Made by a program: the position numbers and the translations under genes. Under the pieces are notes generated by a model. It did not search any database and had not been told where the DNA came from. It saw only the letters and a program-made list of their open reading frames with translations. From Methanobacteriota archaeon (lineage in GTDB: Archaea; Halobacteriota; Methanomicrobia; Methanomicrobiales; Methanomicrobiaceae), in assembly GCA_023396365.1 (NCBI GenBank), contig JAEWWL010000043.1:1-13260 (forward strand): DNA of 13,260 nucleotides, in the 5' to 3' direction. This document shows positions 6,055 to 13,260 of this stretch, piece after piece (the first letter of the stretch is position 1; each line of letters begins with the position of its first letter).

Positions 6055-6064
6055 TATTTAAAAA
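6055..6064 (-). promoter_or_regulatory. TATA box of the CPBP protease gene
   Basis: The minus-strand sequence TTTTTAAATA (plus 6064-6055) lies 41-50 bases before ATG 6014 and would start transcription near 6033. This favours the ATG over the upstream TTG. For the divergent plus-strand gene only a weak GCATATAC (6196-6203) is seen. Confidence 0.5.
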
Positions 6065-6241
6065 GAATAATTCAGACATTTTAACCTGTCAGGTATAAAA
6101 GAGTCAGGCCGGTATTTAACTATACAGGATAATGCGTTTACCCGTAAAAAAATAATGTTTTTTTAAATTATTTTTCCGTGCCTTATCCTGATGATGCATA
6201 TACCTATTAGTCAGTTAGATGCGAATATTATCTTTAAGTAA

Positions 6242-7114
6242 ATGTTTATCGGAATTGATCACGGAACTACTGCAATCCGGTTTTCGGCAGGGGATCTGCA
6301 CTTTAAAGTTTCAAGAAAAGATGCAGTATCTTTTGAATACACAGATTTAAGCCGTATTTGTGATATTGATGATATTGAAGGAATAGCTGTCTGCTATTCC
6401 ATGGGAGACGGAATTTCAGAGATCACCAATATAAATTATGTAAAAAACCGGGGAATAATTACAAGGGAAGGTGCGGGAGAGCATATCGGCGGCGGGACAC
6501 GTGTCTATGACGAAATTAAAAGAAGCAAAATACCTGCTGTTGTAATCCCCGGCCTTCACAGGAATTCACCGACAGATCCAAGATTTAAAGTATATTCACA
6601 CCAGACAAGCCCTGAAAAGATTGGAATAGCATACGAGGTCTCAAAAAAGCTCGGGGATGATTTTATTGTCTGTGATGCAAGCTCGAATACCGTAACTCTG
6701 CTTGTAACAGCCGGAAAAATAACAGGGGCTTTTGATGCATGCATATTTGCGCCCGGAACAACACACGGTGCAATTGATGTTGATGGGATAAGAAAGATAG
6801 ACGAAGGAGTATGGACTGCAAACGAGGCTTTTATGCACGCCGGTGTTCGTGAACATATCCCAAAGGATATTCAGAACAAAACACTTGCAATGTTTGCTGC
6901 AATGGAATGCGCATCAATGAGGCTTCTTAACAAAAAGGCAAAGATTGCACTTGCAGGTTCTCTTGCACCTCTCATATGCGATGAGGTCGCAAATCTTCTT
7001 GAAGAAAAAGTAAGTGTTTATGATGAATGGTGTGCCTCAAAAGGATTATCTGTACTTGCTGAGGATGTATTTAATGGGAAAAAAGAGATTTTAGGGCTTG
7101 GAGTCTCTCTTTAG
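6242..7114 (+). CDS. Methanogenesis marker protein 12 (ASKHA-fold ATPase-like)
   Basis: A 290-residue protein that begins MFIGIDHGTTAIRFSAGD, the phosphate-1 loop of the acetate and sugar kinase/Hsc70/actin fold. A second nucleotide-binding block lies at 144-156 (CDASSNTVTLLVT) and an adenosine-like LAGSLAPL at 237-244. The sequence matches my memory of methanogenesis marker 12, a family found in methanogens and presumably tied to methanogenesis or assembly of its cofactors; I know of no established reaction. Other signature stretches are GGGTRVYDEI (83-92), VVIPGLHRNSPTDPRF (100-115) and FAPGTTHGAIDVDGIR (169-184). Length is complete and no residue is obviously missing. There is no Shine-Dalgarno site. 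Its TAG overlaps the TAA of the convergent histidine kinase gene (TTAG, 7111-7114). Confidence 0.85.
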   Translation: MFIGIDHGTTAIRFSAGDLHFKVSRKDAVSFEYTDLSRICDIDDIEGIAVCYSMGDGISEITNINYVKNRGIITREGAGEHIGGGTRVYDEIKRSKIPAVVIPGLHRNSPTDPRFKVYSHQTSPEKIGIAYEVSKKLGDDFIVCDASSNTVTLLVTAGKITGAFDACIFAPGTTHGAIDVDGIRKIDEGVWTANEAFMHAGVREHIPKDIQNKTLAMFAAMECASMRLLNKKAKIALAGSLAPLICDEVANLLEEKVSVYDEWCASKGLSVLAEDVFNGKKEILGLGVSL

Positions 7115-9015
7115 TTAATTAAATGATTTTCTGCCTTTTTTAGTGTAATACATATTTTAAGGCCCATCTCATGATTATTCTCAACCCTGTCTGCTGCATA
7201 TATGCTTCCGCCATATCTTTTTTCAACTAGTACCTTAACAATATAAAGACCCAGACCTTTTCCGCTTTTGCCCTTCTTGCACTTTTCCCTGTAAGCCCTG
7301 CTGAAGACATCAGATTTTGCCTCATCTGATATTCCCGGGCCGTTGTCATCGATGCAGATAAGAATCTCCCCTTCTTTTTCTTCAGCAGTTATATTGATTT
7401 TGCAGTCTGAACCGGCATATTTCTGCGAATTTCCAATAAGATTTGAGAATACTTCGTTTATAAGCTCATCAGCCTCGACATAAAAGCCTGTGTTTTCATA
7501 TTCAATATCAAGATCAGGATGATGAATGATTTCGGAATTGACTGCTGCATCCAGAGATACAGGCTTTATCTGCCTGTCTCTGCTGTGTATTGTGCGGATA
7601 AGCGAGACGTTTGATATTATATCGGAGCTTTTGCTTATTGATGCAGTGATCTTTGAAGCAAGATCCTTTATGGTTTCATCAGAAACCTCCTCTATAAACT
7701 GGGCATATCCCAGTGCAGCCATATTTGCGTTGTTTATGTCATGCATCATAAGATCAAGGTAGAAATTTGCCTCATCGTTAGCCTTTTTTAAATCATCAGT
7801 CCGCTTCTCAATTATATCTTCTAAGTCTTCATTTTGTTTTTTTATTATCTCTTCGGATTTCAAAAGCTCATCAATCATCTTTTTTAGCTGGGATACCATG
7901 TTTGTGATGCTTATACGAAGCTCTGAAAATTCTCTTCCGCCTTTTGTTCTGATTTTATGATCAAGATTTCCTTTTGCTATTTCATCAACATCCTCAACCA
8001 GATATTTGATCGGGCGGGTGACAATATCTGTTGCAAGGTAAAAAACAACCAATAACAGAATCAGAAGAAGGAAAAATGTAACAACTTTTGAAAAAAGTAT
8101 TTTGTTCAGCTCTTTTTGAATAGCTTCATTTGAATAGGTAAAAGCCAGGACAACGCTTGGATCCGATCCGGTCTCAGGGTTAAAAAGATCACAGTAGCGC
8201 AGTCTTTCTATTGTATTTGTTCCTGAATCATAGTTTGTATAATCCTTTTTTTCACGGATTACCTTTTTGATAAGATTTGTCTCTTCCAGGGTTTTAGGGA
8301 TATCAGGTTTGCCTATTGTCTGTCCGTATATGTCATATATTTTTATTGAGGTAAGATATGGATTCATATCTTTTAATGAGTCAGCTGTCCTGCTGAAATG
8401 AAGGCGGTTTCTTAAAATGCTGTAATCTTCAATGATATATGAAAGTTCTAGGATATATTCCCCGTCCGTAGACGGATAGTATGCATATTTGCTTACGTTT
8501 CCGGAATCACGGACTCCCCTTACTATCCTGTCACCTGAAAAAACGCCTGATGACAGTATTCTGTCAAGTTGTCCGGAGAAGTTCTCCATGCTGCTGAAAT
8601 TCAGACCCAAATCCGACTCTTTTGTTGAATACTTAACAACGTGCTGTTTGTCGATGATATAGAGATCATATTCCTCTCCAAGTTTTGATTTTATTGCGTA
8701 AAGGTCAATATTTTCAGGTCTTCCTCCTGAATTGTTATAGGCTTTGATAAATGGTATAAAAGCCTCATTCATTCTGTAATCAAAGGTTTTATCAAATATT
8801 TCAAGTCCTGTATTTGCAATCTTTATACTCTCAATTATGCTGTCTTCGGTGTTATTCTGAAGCTGGTAGTAATTGTCCTTAAAATTTCTTTCAAGAACTG
8901 TGTAATCTGAAAAAGAGATATATAATAAAACAGGAACCACGATCAGGATGCACACTATCATAATATATGAGGAAAATGACAAATTCTCTTTTAGTTTACC
9001 ACCCTTAAGATCCAT
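7111..9015 (-). CDS. Sensor histidine kinase: extracytoplasmic sensor, HAMP, HDINN-type kinase
   Basis: A 634-residue membrane kinase. It has one helix at about 16-34, an extracytoplasmic sensor of about 275 residues (35-308, Cache-like by layout), a second helix at 311-330, HAMP at about 331-384, and a coiled coil at 385-415. The dimerisation helix follows, with phosphoacceptor H425 in MMHDINNAN, then the ATPase domain: N box NLIGNSQKYA (525-534), DDNGPGI (556-562) and SGKGLGLYIVK (584-594). The HDINN form is common in archaeal kinases. It should autophosphorylate on sensing an unknown external signal and pass phosphate to a receiver protein, but none is encoded in the window, so it is an orphan. 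The start ATG 9015 has a G-rich stretch (AAGGGGGGG) about 11 bases upstream. All catalytic boxes are intact. Confidence 0.92.
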   Translation of the reverse strand: MDLKGGKLKENLSFSSYIMIVCILIVVPVLLYISFSDYTVLERNFKDNYYQLQNNTEDSIIESIKIANTGLEIFDKTFDYRMNEAFIPFIKAYNNSGGRPENIDLYAIKSKLGEEYDLYIIDKQHVVKYSTKESDLGLNFSSMENFSGQLDRILSSGVFSGDRIVRGVRDSGNVSKYAYYPSTDGEYILELSYIIEDYSILRNRLHFSRTADSLKDMNPYLTSIKIYDIYGQTIGKPDIPKTLEETNLIKKVIREKKDYTNYDSGTNTIERLRYCDLFNPETGSDPSVVLAFTYSNEAIQKELNKILFSKVVTFFLLLILLLVVFYLATDIVTRPIKYLVEDVDEIAKGNLDHKIRTKGGREFSELRISITNMVSQLKKMIDELLKSEEIIKKQNEDLEDIIEKRTDDLKKANDEANFYLDLMMHDINNANMAALGYAQFIEEVSDETIKDLASKITASISKSSDIISNVSLIRTIHSRDRQIKPVSLDAAVNSEIIHHPDLDIEYENTGFYVEADELINEVFSNLIGNSQKYAGSDCKINITAEEKEGEILICIDDNGPGISDEAKSDVFSRAYREKCKKGKSGKGLGLYIVKVLVEKRYGGSIYAADRVENNHEMGLKICITLKKAENHLIN

Positions 9016-9066
9016 TCTGGTTCAGCCCCCCCTTCTGAGCTAATTTGGGATTTCTGTTTTGCAGTG

Positions 9067-9076
9067 ATATATATGT
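9067..9076 (-). promoter_or_regulatory. TATA box of the histidine kinase gene
   Basis: The minus-strand sequence ACATATATAT (plus 9076-9067) is 52-61 bases upstream of ATG 9015. It predicts a transcript start near 9045 and a 30-base leader that includes the G-rich ribosome site. Confidence 0.5.
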
Positions 9077-9099
9077 TTTTATTTCAATGAGATTTACCG

Positions 9100-9118
9100 G
9101 AAATAAAAAATTTATTTC
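9100..9118. promoter_or_regulatory. Dyad just upstream of the histidine kinase promoter
   Basis: Perfect 8-base arms GAAATAAA (9100-9107) and TTTATTTC (9111-9118) surround AAA, about 25 bases upstream of the TATA box. The position would suit an activator or operator site. AT-rich dyads arise easily by chance in this composition. The rest of the 9016-9308 gap holds only this promoter and the thermosome terminator. Confidence 0.3.
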
Positions 9119-9276
9119 ATTGCAAAATGCGAATGAATATTTCTTAATTAATACTGACAATAAAAGAGTTTCAATTAAAAGATACTTTTTTGTAGATTAT
9201 TTCTTTTAAAAAATGAGCCTGCAAAATCTCTAAAACCCGAAGATTATGCATGCGGAGTGAATCAGAAGAGGAAATC

Positions 9277-9282
9277 AAAAAA
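9277..9282 (-). terminator. T-rich terminator of the thermosome gene
   Basis: The minus strand reads CTTTTTTGATTTCCTCTTCT about 27 bases after the thermosome stop codon, a pyrimidine and T-rich signal as used by archaeal RNA polymerase. Confidence 0.4.
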
Positions 9283-9308
9283 GATTTAAGTATTTTATGG
9301 GGTTTTCT

Positions 9309-10967
9309 TTACATCATGCCAGGTGGCATTCCGCCCATTCCACCCATGCCGCCCATTCCACCCATCTCTTCGGGTGATGGCGCTCCGCCGCCCATCTTGG
9401 ATGCTGCGATGACATCATCAATTCTCAGGATCATGATGGCTGCTTCTGCTGCTGATGCAATAGCCTGTGTCTTTACACGCATTGGCTCGATAACGCCTGT
9501 TGCAAGCATGTCAACTGCCTTTGCCTCATAGACATTAAGACCAAATGTCTTGTTGCCATTTTCATGAGCTGAACGGAGTTCAACAAGCATGTCAATCGGG
9601 TCAAGACCTGCATTCTCTGCAAGTGTGCGTGGAATGATTTCAAGTGCTGATGCAAAGGCTTCAATTGCAAGCTGTGCACGTCCTTCCTGTGTTGCTGCAA
9701 ACTCTCTTAGTCTGAGTGAAAGCTCAACTTCAGGTGCTCCGCCGCCTGCAACAAACTTCTTGTCTTCAACAGCAACTGAGACGACGCGGAGTGCATCTTC
9801 GAGTGCACGGTCAAGCTCATCAACAACATGCTCTGTTCCGCCACGTACGATTAAGGTGCATGCCTTGGGGTTGTCGCACTTTGTGACAAAGATCATCTCT
9901 TCGCCGCCGACCTTCTTCTCCTCAACAAGACCTGCCTTTCCAAGCTCTGCCGCATCGATTGCGTCGATTGAGGATATAACAGATGCTCCTGTTGCACGGG
10001 CGAGTTTCTCAAGGTCTGATTTTTTAACACGGCGTACTGCAAGGACTTTTGCCTTTGCAAGATAGTGCTGTGCGATGTCATCAATTCCTTTCTGGCAGAC
10101 AAGTACGTTTGCACCGGATTTGACAATCTTGTCGACCATTGACTTTATCATCTTCTCTTCTTCGTCAAGGAACATCTGAAGCTGATCCGGTGATGTTATT
10201 GAGATTTCTGCGTCAACTTCTGTCTTCTTAAACTCAACAGGTGCGTTTAAGAGAAGAATCTTTGCGCCTTCAACCTTCTTTGGCATTGAGGGGTGGACAC
10301 GCTCTTTGTCAATTACAACACCTTCGATGAGTTCTGAGTCATCAATTGTGCCGCCGACCTTCTTCTCGACTTTTACAAAGTCAGTGTCAACAGTTCCGTC
10401 CTCGTCTGCAACCATTGTGATTGCCTTAACAACGAGTTCGTTAAGCTTCTCTTTTGCAGCTTCAGCGCCTTTACCGGTCATTGCTGTGTCTGCAATCTTC
10501 TTTAGCATTGCAATGTCTGTCGGCTTGATATCAATTGCAATATCTTTTATTATAGCCTGTGCCTTGTCTGCTGCAAGCCTGTAGCCGTGTGCAATTACTG
10601 TCGGATGGACATCCTGTTCGAGGAGCTCTTCTGCACGCTTTAAAAGTTCGCCTGCAATAACAACAGCGGATGTTGTTCCGTCTCCTACCTCATCGTCCTG
10701 TGTTTTTGCAACCTCGACCATCATCTTTGCTGCTGGGTGCTCGATATCCATCTCTTTTAAGATTGTGACACCATCGTTTGTGATGACAACATCACCGATT
10801 GTGTCAACGAGCATCTTGTCCATGCCCTTCGGGCCGAGTGTTGTTCTGACTGCACCTGCAACAGCCTTTGCTGCCGCAATATTGCCGCTCTGCGCATCGC
10901 GTCCGCGTGTGCGCTGGCTTCCTTCTTTCAGAATGAAAATTGGCTGTCCGCCAAGATTTGCTACCAT
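9309..10967 (-). CDS. Thermosome subunit (group II chaperonin)
   Basis: A complete 552-residue group II chaperonin that assembles into double eight-fold rings and folds proteins in the cytoplasm in an ATP-driven cycle with a built-in lid. Visible ATP-binding elements are TLGPKGMDK (43-51), NDGVTIL (64-70) and GDGTTS (95-100). The probable catalytic hinge Asp is D391 in ALEDALRVV, followed by VAGGGAPEVE (406-415). The C-terminus is the typical flexible GGM tail (536-547) ending PPGMM. Start ATG 10967 has AAAGGAGAG seven bases upstream. The gene has its own TATA box in the 57-base gap after the helix-turn-helix regulator gene, whose orientation it shares, so it may also be reached by read-through. 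Several paralogues are common in methanogens, so the exact subunit letter cannot be set. Confidence 0.98.
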   Translation of the reverse strand: MVANLGGQPIFILKEGSQRTRGRDAQSGNIAAAKAVAGAVRTTLGPKGMDKMLVDTIGDVVITNDGVTILKEMDIEHPAAKMMVEVAKTQDDEVGDGTTSAVVIAGELLKRAEELLEQDVHPTVIAHGYRLAADKAQAIIKDIAIDIKPTDIAMLKKIADTAMTGKGAEAAKEKLNELVVKAITMVADEDGTVDTDFVKVEKKVGGTIDDSELIEGVVIDKERVHPSMPKKVEGAKILLLNAPVEFKKTEVDAEISITSPDQLQMFLDEEEKMIKSMVDKIVKSGANVLVCQKGIDDIAQHYLAKAKVLAVRRVKKSDLEKLARATGASVISSIDAIDAAELGKAGLVEEKKVGGEEMIFVTKCDNPKACTLIVRGGTEHVVDELDRALEDALRVVSVAVEDKKFVAGGGAPEVELSLRLREFAATQEGRAQLAIEAFASALEIIPRTLAENAGLDPIDMLVELRSAHENGNKTFGLNVYEAKAVDMLATGVIEPMRVKTQAIASAAEAAIMILRIDDVIAASKMGGGAPSPEEMGGMGGMGGMGGMPPGMM

Positions 10968-11010
10968 TAATATTCTCTCCTTTAATGTCTTAAAAAAGTG
11001 GTTTGTGGTT

Positions 11011-11019
11011 CTATATAAA
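11011..11019 (-). promoter_or_regulatory. TATA box of the thermosome gene
   Basis: The minus-strand sequence TTTATATAG (plus 11019-11011) lies 44-52 bases before ATG 10967 and would start transcription near 10988. It sits only six bases beyond the stop codon of the upstream regulator gene, so the thermosome can be transcribed independently. Confidence 0.65.
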
Positions 11020-11024
11020 CATAA

Positions 11025-11951
11025 CTACTCGTCGATCAGCTCAATGAGATCTGAGCCTTCCTTTAATGTTGAGAGTTCCTCTTCGCCGATTATGAGAGTC
11101 TTGCCTATCTTCTTTCTTTTTCTGTAGTCTGTAAGGACACAGACCGCCTTTGAACTGGTAATGTCTGATATGTTTCCAATCAGGGCAGCGCGTCTGAGGG
11201 TTTTTTGCGCAGTGCCGTAGCCTGTCAGAATGGTTTTCTCTTCATATACGCAAAGAGCCTCAAAAGGCGCCCTCTGCATTGGATGCATCTGCATTCCCAT
11301 TCTTTCAAAATCATGAGGGATGTTCTCGCGTCTTTTAGAATCCACAGGATTTTCTTCGTCAAAGTCTCCGGTGTGGCCGTGCGAGAGGAGGTTTATCGCC
11401 TCGACTATTGCCGAGTCAAAGATTTCTTCTAATTTTATAGCAATGTCAAGAGTTGTGCTCATGCCGCTTTCGTACTTTGAGATTGTCCTTCTTGAGACAC
11501 CAAGAGAACCTGCAAGATCGCCTAGTGACATGCTGTGGCGTTCGCGCAGCTCTTTTAATTTATCACCGTTTATGTTTACATAAAGTCCGCCGGGCTGTGC
11601 GTACACAAGCGGCGGGACATCATCGACAAAGAAGTCATAAAGAGTTGTAATGCTTGTTGCAATTATTCCGTATCTTAAGTAAACAGCCCCCCTTTCAAGC
11701 TCAAAATCCCTTGCCTTCTCTCCGATGATGAAGGGCTTTGCATTGAGGTGCTTTGCTATTATCGCAAGGTCTCTTGCACTCTCCTCTCCTACACTGTCGA
11801 TATGCGGAACTATCTTTATGATAATCAGAGTTTCGCCTTTTCGCGCAATAAGATCAAAACTGCGCGGACGCATTCCGCAGCGCTCGGAAACGTTGTAACC
11901 TGCCATAATGAGTACACTTACAACGGTCTGGAGGAGTCTTTCATGAGACAT
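11025..11951 (-). CDS. Archaeal HTH-type transcriptional regulator (COG1395-like)
   Basis: A 308-residue protein in three parts. Residues 1-110 form an alpha/beta domain whose SFDLIARKGETLIIIK stretch (31-46) recalls the PD-(D/E)xK nuclease fold, with D33, E40 and K46; whether it cuts DNA is doubtful. Residues 131-185 form a Cro/C1-type helix-turn-helix (LGDLAGSLGVSRRTISKYES). Residues 210-308 form a C-terminal domain ending in a hydrophobic and acidic tail. The layout matches the putative HTH-type regulators annotated across Euryarchaeota (COG1395), whose targets I do not know to be established. The start ATG 11951 is about 8 bases from the predicted transcript start and has no Shine-Dalgarno site. 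Its neighbours are the thermosome downstream and tiaS divergent, so autoregulation or control of the chaperonin is possible but inferred. Confidence 0.88.
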   Translation of the reverse strand: MSHERLLQTVVSVLIMAGYNVSERCGMRPRSFDLIARKGETLIIIKIVPHIDSVGEESARDLAIIAKHLNAKPFIIGEKARDFELERGAVYLRYGIIATSITTLYDFFVDDVPPLVYAQPGGLYVNINGDKLKELRERHSMSLGDLAGSLGVSRRTISKYESGMSTTLDIAIKLEEIFDSAIVEAINLLSHGHTGDFDEENPVDSKRRENIPHDFERMGMQMHPMQRAPFEALCVYEEKTILTGYGTAQKTLRRAALIGNISDITSSKAVCVLTDYRKRKKIGKTLIIGEEELSTLKEGSDLIELIDE

Positions 11952-11981
11952 ATTTTGTTAAAGTTTCTTTAGAGAATGCAA

Positions 11982-11990
11982 CTATATAAT
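11982..11990. promoter_or_regulatory. AT-rich TATA element possibly shared by two divergent genes
   Basis: CTATATAAT is the only clear TATA-like element in the 73-base gap 11952-12024. Read to the left it predicts a start near 11959, eight bases before the regulator ATG. Read to the right it predicts a start near 12013, twelve bases before the tiaS TTG. Archaeal TATA boxes are near-symmetric, with direction set by the flanking BRE, so one box could serve both genes. Confidence 0.5.
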
Positions 11991-12024
11991 TAATGTTGTA
12001 TTATCAGATGAAGGGAGTTTTGAA

Positions 12025-13260
12025 TTGGGCTTTATAAGAATAGGAATTGATGATACTGATTCCCCGGACGGCATGTGCACAACTTATCTTGGTGCACTTT
12101 TATGCGATAAGCTTGAAAGTGAAGGCTTTATTATTGCTGAAAGGATTCTTGCCCGTCTAAATCCCAATGCACCTTTTAAGACAAGGGGCAATGCCGCAGT
12201 CTGCATAGTTGCGGAGGAAAGAAATGAAGGTGATTTAAAAAAGGCCTTTTTGATAGCCTGTTCTCTTGTTGATGAGTATGCGGAGTTTGAATGTGAAAAG
12301 ACAAATCCGGGTGTTGTTGTATCCGGGGATTTTATCTCCACTTCATTTTATAAAAAAGCCCTTTTGGACTTCTGCACTATTGATGAGGCGGAAGAAATTC
12401 TTAAAAATTCAGGTGCCCTTTACAGGGGATGGAAGGTTAAAAGAGGTCTGATTGGTGCTCTTGCCGCAGTTTCAGCAAAATTTGATGACTTTACATATGA
12501 AATTCTTGCATACAGAAGTCCGTTTTCAAAAGATATTCGTGATGTTGACAAAAAGACTATATTTTTATCCGAAGAAAAAACCAGGCCGCACACATGGGAC
12601 TCTGTTGATTTTGAGAACAATGTTGTTGTATGTGTTCCCCACACTCCTGATCCGGTTCTTTTCGGAATCAGGGGTGAGTCTCCTGAATGGATAATTAAGG
12701 CGCGTTCATATATTGTTTCAGAAAAGCCTGAAAGGGAAATTGTTTATAAGACCAACCAGGGGACAGACGCCCATCTTGTTGATTCCGATGTCGCTAATAT
12801 ACTTGAAGGCCGCTCATACAGGTTGTCAGGAGTTGTTTCAAAGATGCCCAAAACAGGGGAAGGCGGACATGTTTCAATTGAGATTACGGATGAGGGCAGG
12901 TCTGTTCGCTGCATGGCATATGAGCCGACGAAAGGATTCCGTGATAAAGTAAGAGCTCTTCGGCCCGGTGATTATATTCTTGTATGCGGCAGTTTTAAGG
13001 GAGATAGCATTAATCTTGAAAAAATTTTTGTTGAATCCCTGGCAGAAGATATCGTAAAAAAGCCTCCGGTGTGCCCTGACTGTAATAAGCGGATGACAAG
13101 CGCAGGCAAGGACAAGGGCTATAAATGCCGTGTATGTGGAAAAAAGTCGGATGTGCCTGAAACCAGTGTTGCTGATAGGACTATTAAGCCCGGGTGGCAT
13201 GAAGTGCCTCCGGTTGCAAGAAGGCATCTGTCGATGCCGCTTGTGAGAGGTAAGTCTGAC
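12025..13260 (+). CDS. tiaS: tRNA(Ile2) 2-agmatinylcytidine synthetase TiaS (3' end cut by window)
   Basis: An open frame of 412 codons to the right edge, close to the full family length of about 420. TiaS uses ATP to join agmatine to C34 of the CAU anticodon of tRNA(Ile2), making agmatidine so that AUA is read as Ile. The start GFIRIGIDDTDSPDGMCTTY carries the catalytic Asp cluster (D9, D10, D12) and the Thr (T19) that by alignment from memory is autophosphorylated. An OB-fold region lies at about 258-338. A zinc ribbon follows with C350, C353, C368 and C371 (CPDC, CRVC). The start is TTG 12025, with AAGGGAG seven bases upstream; ATG 12008 is out of frame and soon stops. It is divergent from the regulator gene. 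No frameshift is seen, and the last few residues are missing. Confidence 0.95.
   Translation, partial: MGFIRIGIDDTDSPDGMCTTYLGALLCDKLESEGFIIAERILARLNPNAPFKTRGNAAVCIVAEERNEGDLKKAFLIACSLVDEYAEFECEKTNPGVVVSGDFISTSFYKKALLDFCTIDEAEEILKNSGALYRGWKVKRGLIGALAAVSAKFDDFTYEILAYRSPFSKDIRDVDKKTIFLSEEKTRPHTWDSVDFENNVVVCVPHTPDPVLFGIRGESPEWIIKARSYIVSEKPEREIVYKTNQGTDAHLVDSDVANILEGRSYRLSGVVSKMPKTGEGGHVSIEITDEGRSVRCMAYEPTKGFRDKVRALRPGDYILVCGSFKGDSINLEKIFVESLAEDIVKKPPVCPDCNKRMTSAGKDKGYKCRVCGKKSDVPETSVADRTIKPGWHEVPPVARRHLSMPLVRGKSD

Noticed and set aside
9318..9368. Short tandem DNA repeat at the thermosome 3' end
   Set aside because: It encodes the normal GGM tail of archaeal chaperonins and needs no separate explanation.
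9250..9531. Plus-strand frame with a proline-isoleucine repeat
   Set aside because: The repeat is simply the reverse strand of the GGM tail of the thermosome.
9589..10065. Plus-strand frame of 158 codons opposite the thermosome gene
   Set aside because: Serine- and alanine-rich translation typical of the antisense of a highly codon-biased gene; it is a shadow.
12874..13227. Minus-strand frame of 117 codons at the right end
   Set aside because: It lies wholly antisense to the conserved OB-fold and zinc-ribbon part of tiaS.
1..13260. CRISPR array or tRNA/rRNA genes
   Set aside because: I saw no regularly spaced direct repeats and no cloverleaf or rRNA-like sequence on either strand when reading through the gaps; weak or unusual RNAs could still be missed by eye.

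Overview
The window reads as a piece of a methanogenic archaeon, most likely order Methanomicrobiales (inference). It carries a group II chaperonin with a GGM tail, an archaeal tRNA(Ile2) agmatidine synthetase (TiaS), a methanogenesis marker 12 type protein, an archaeal HDINN-type histidine kinase, TATA boxes about 25-30 bases ahead of starts, and leaderless or Shine-Dalgarno starts including TTG.

Left part (1-3000, all minus strand). A 5' fragment of an IS5-family transposase enters from the left edge. Next to it lies a tightly packed four-gene cluster, read from right to left: a secreted zinc-dependent phospholipase C-like protein (1835-2998), a six-helix membrane protein (1245-1838), a 76-residue soluble protein (1015-1245) and a four-helix membrane protein (571-1008). 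Junction overlaps of 4 and 1 bases and a 6-base gap argue for one translationally coupled operon. I recognise no characterised system with this composition; it is the best candidate for something undescribed.

Control region (3000-3516). The operon appears to have a long leader of about 150 bases with a GC-rich hairpin (3094-3138). A 22-bp-arm inverted repeat (3190-3243) sits between its likely TATA box and a divergent AT-rich promoter. The divergent promoter drives only a remnant (3298-3489): a signal peptide and one membrane helix interrupted by an in-frame TAG, resembling the N-terminus of membrane-tethered winged-helix regulators of methanogens.

Middle part (3517-9015). A DUF368 polyprenyl-phosphate transporter-like protein (plus) converges on a CPBP-family membrane protease (minus). 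The 458-base gap between them holds terminators, a possible decayed coding tail and a cluster of palindromes that might be a small RNA. Divergent from the protease is the methanogenesis marker 12 gene, whose stop codon overlaps that of a convergent orphan sensor histidine kinase.

Right part (9309-13260). The thermosome gene (minus) lies 57 bases downstream of a COG1395-like helix-turn-helix regulator (minus). That regulator is divergent from tiaS (plus, cut by the right edge) across a 73-base gap with a single AT-rich box that could serve both directions. This half is core archaeal housekeeping; the left 3.5 kb looks accessory.
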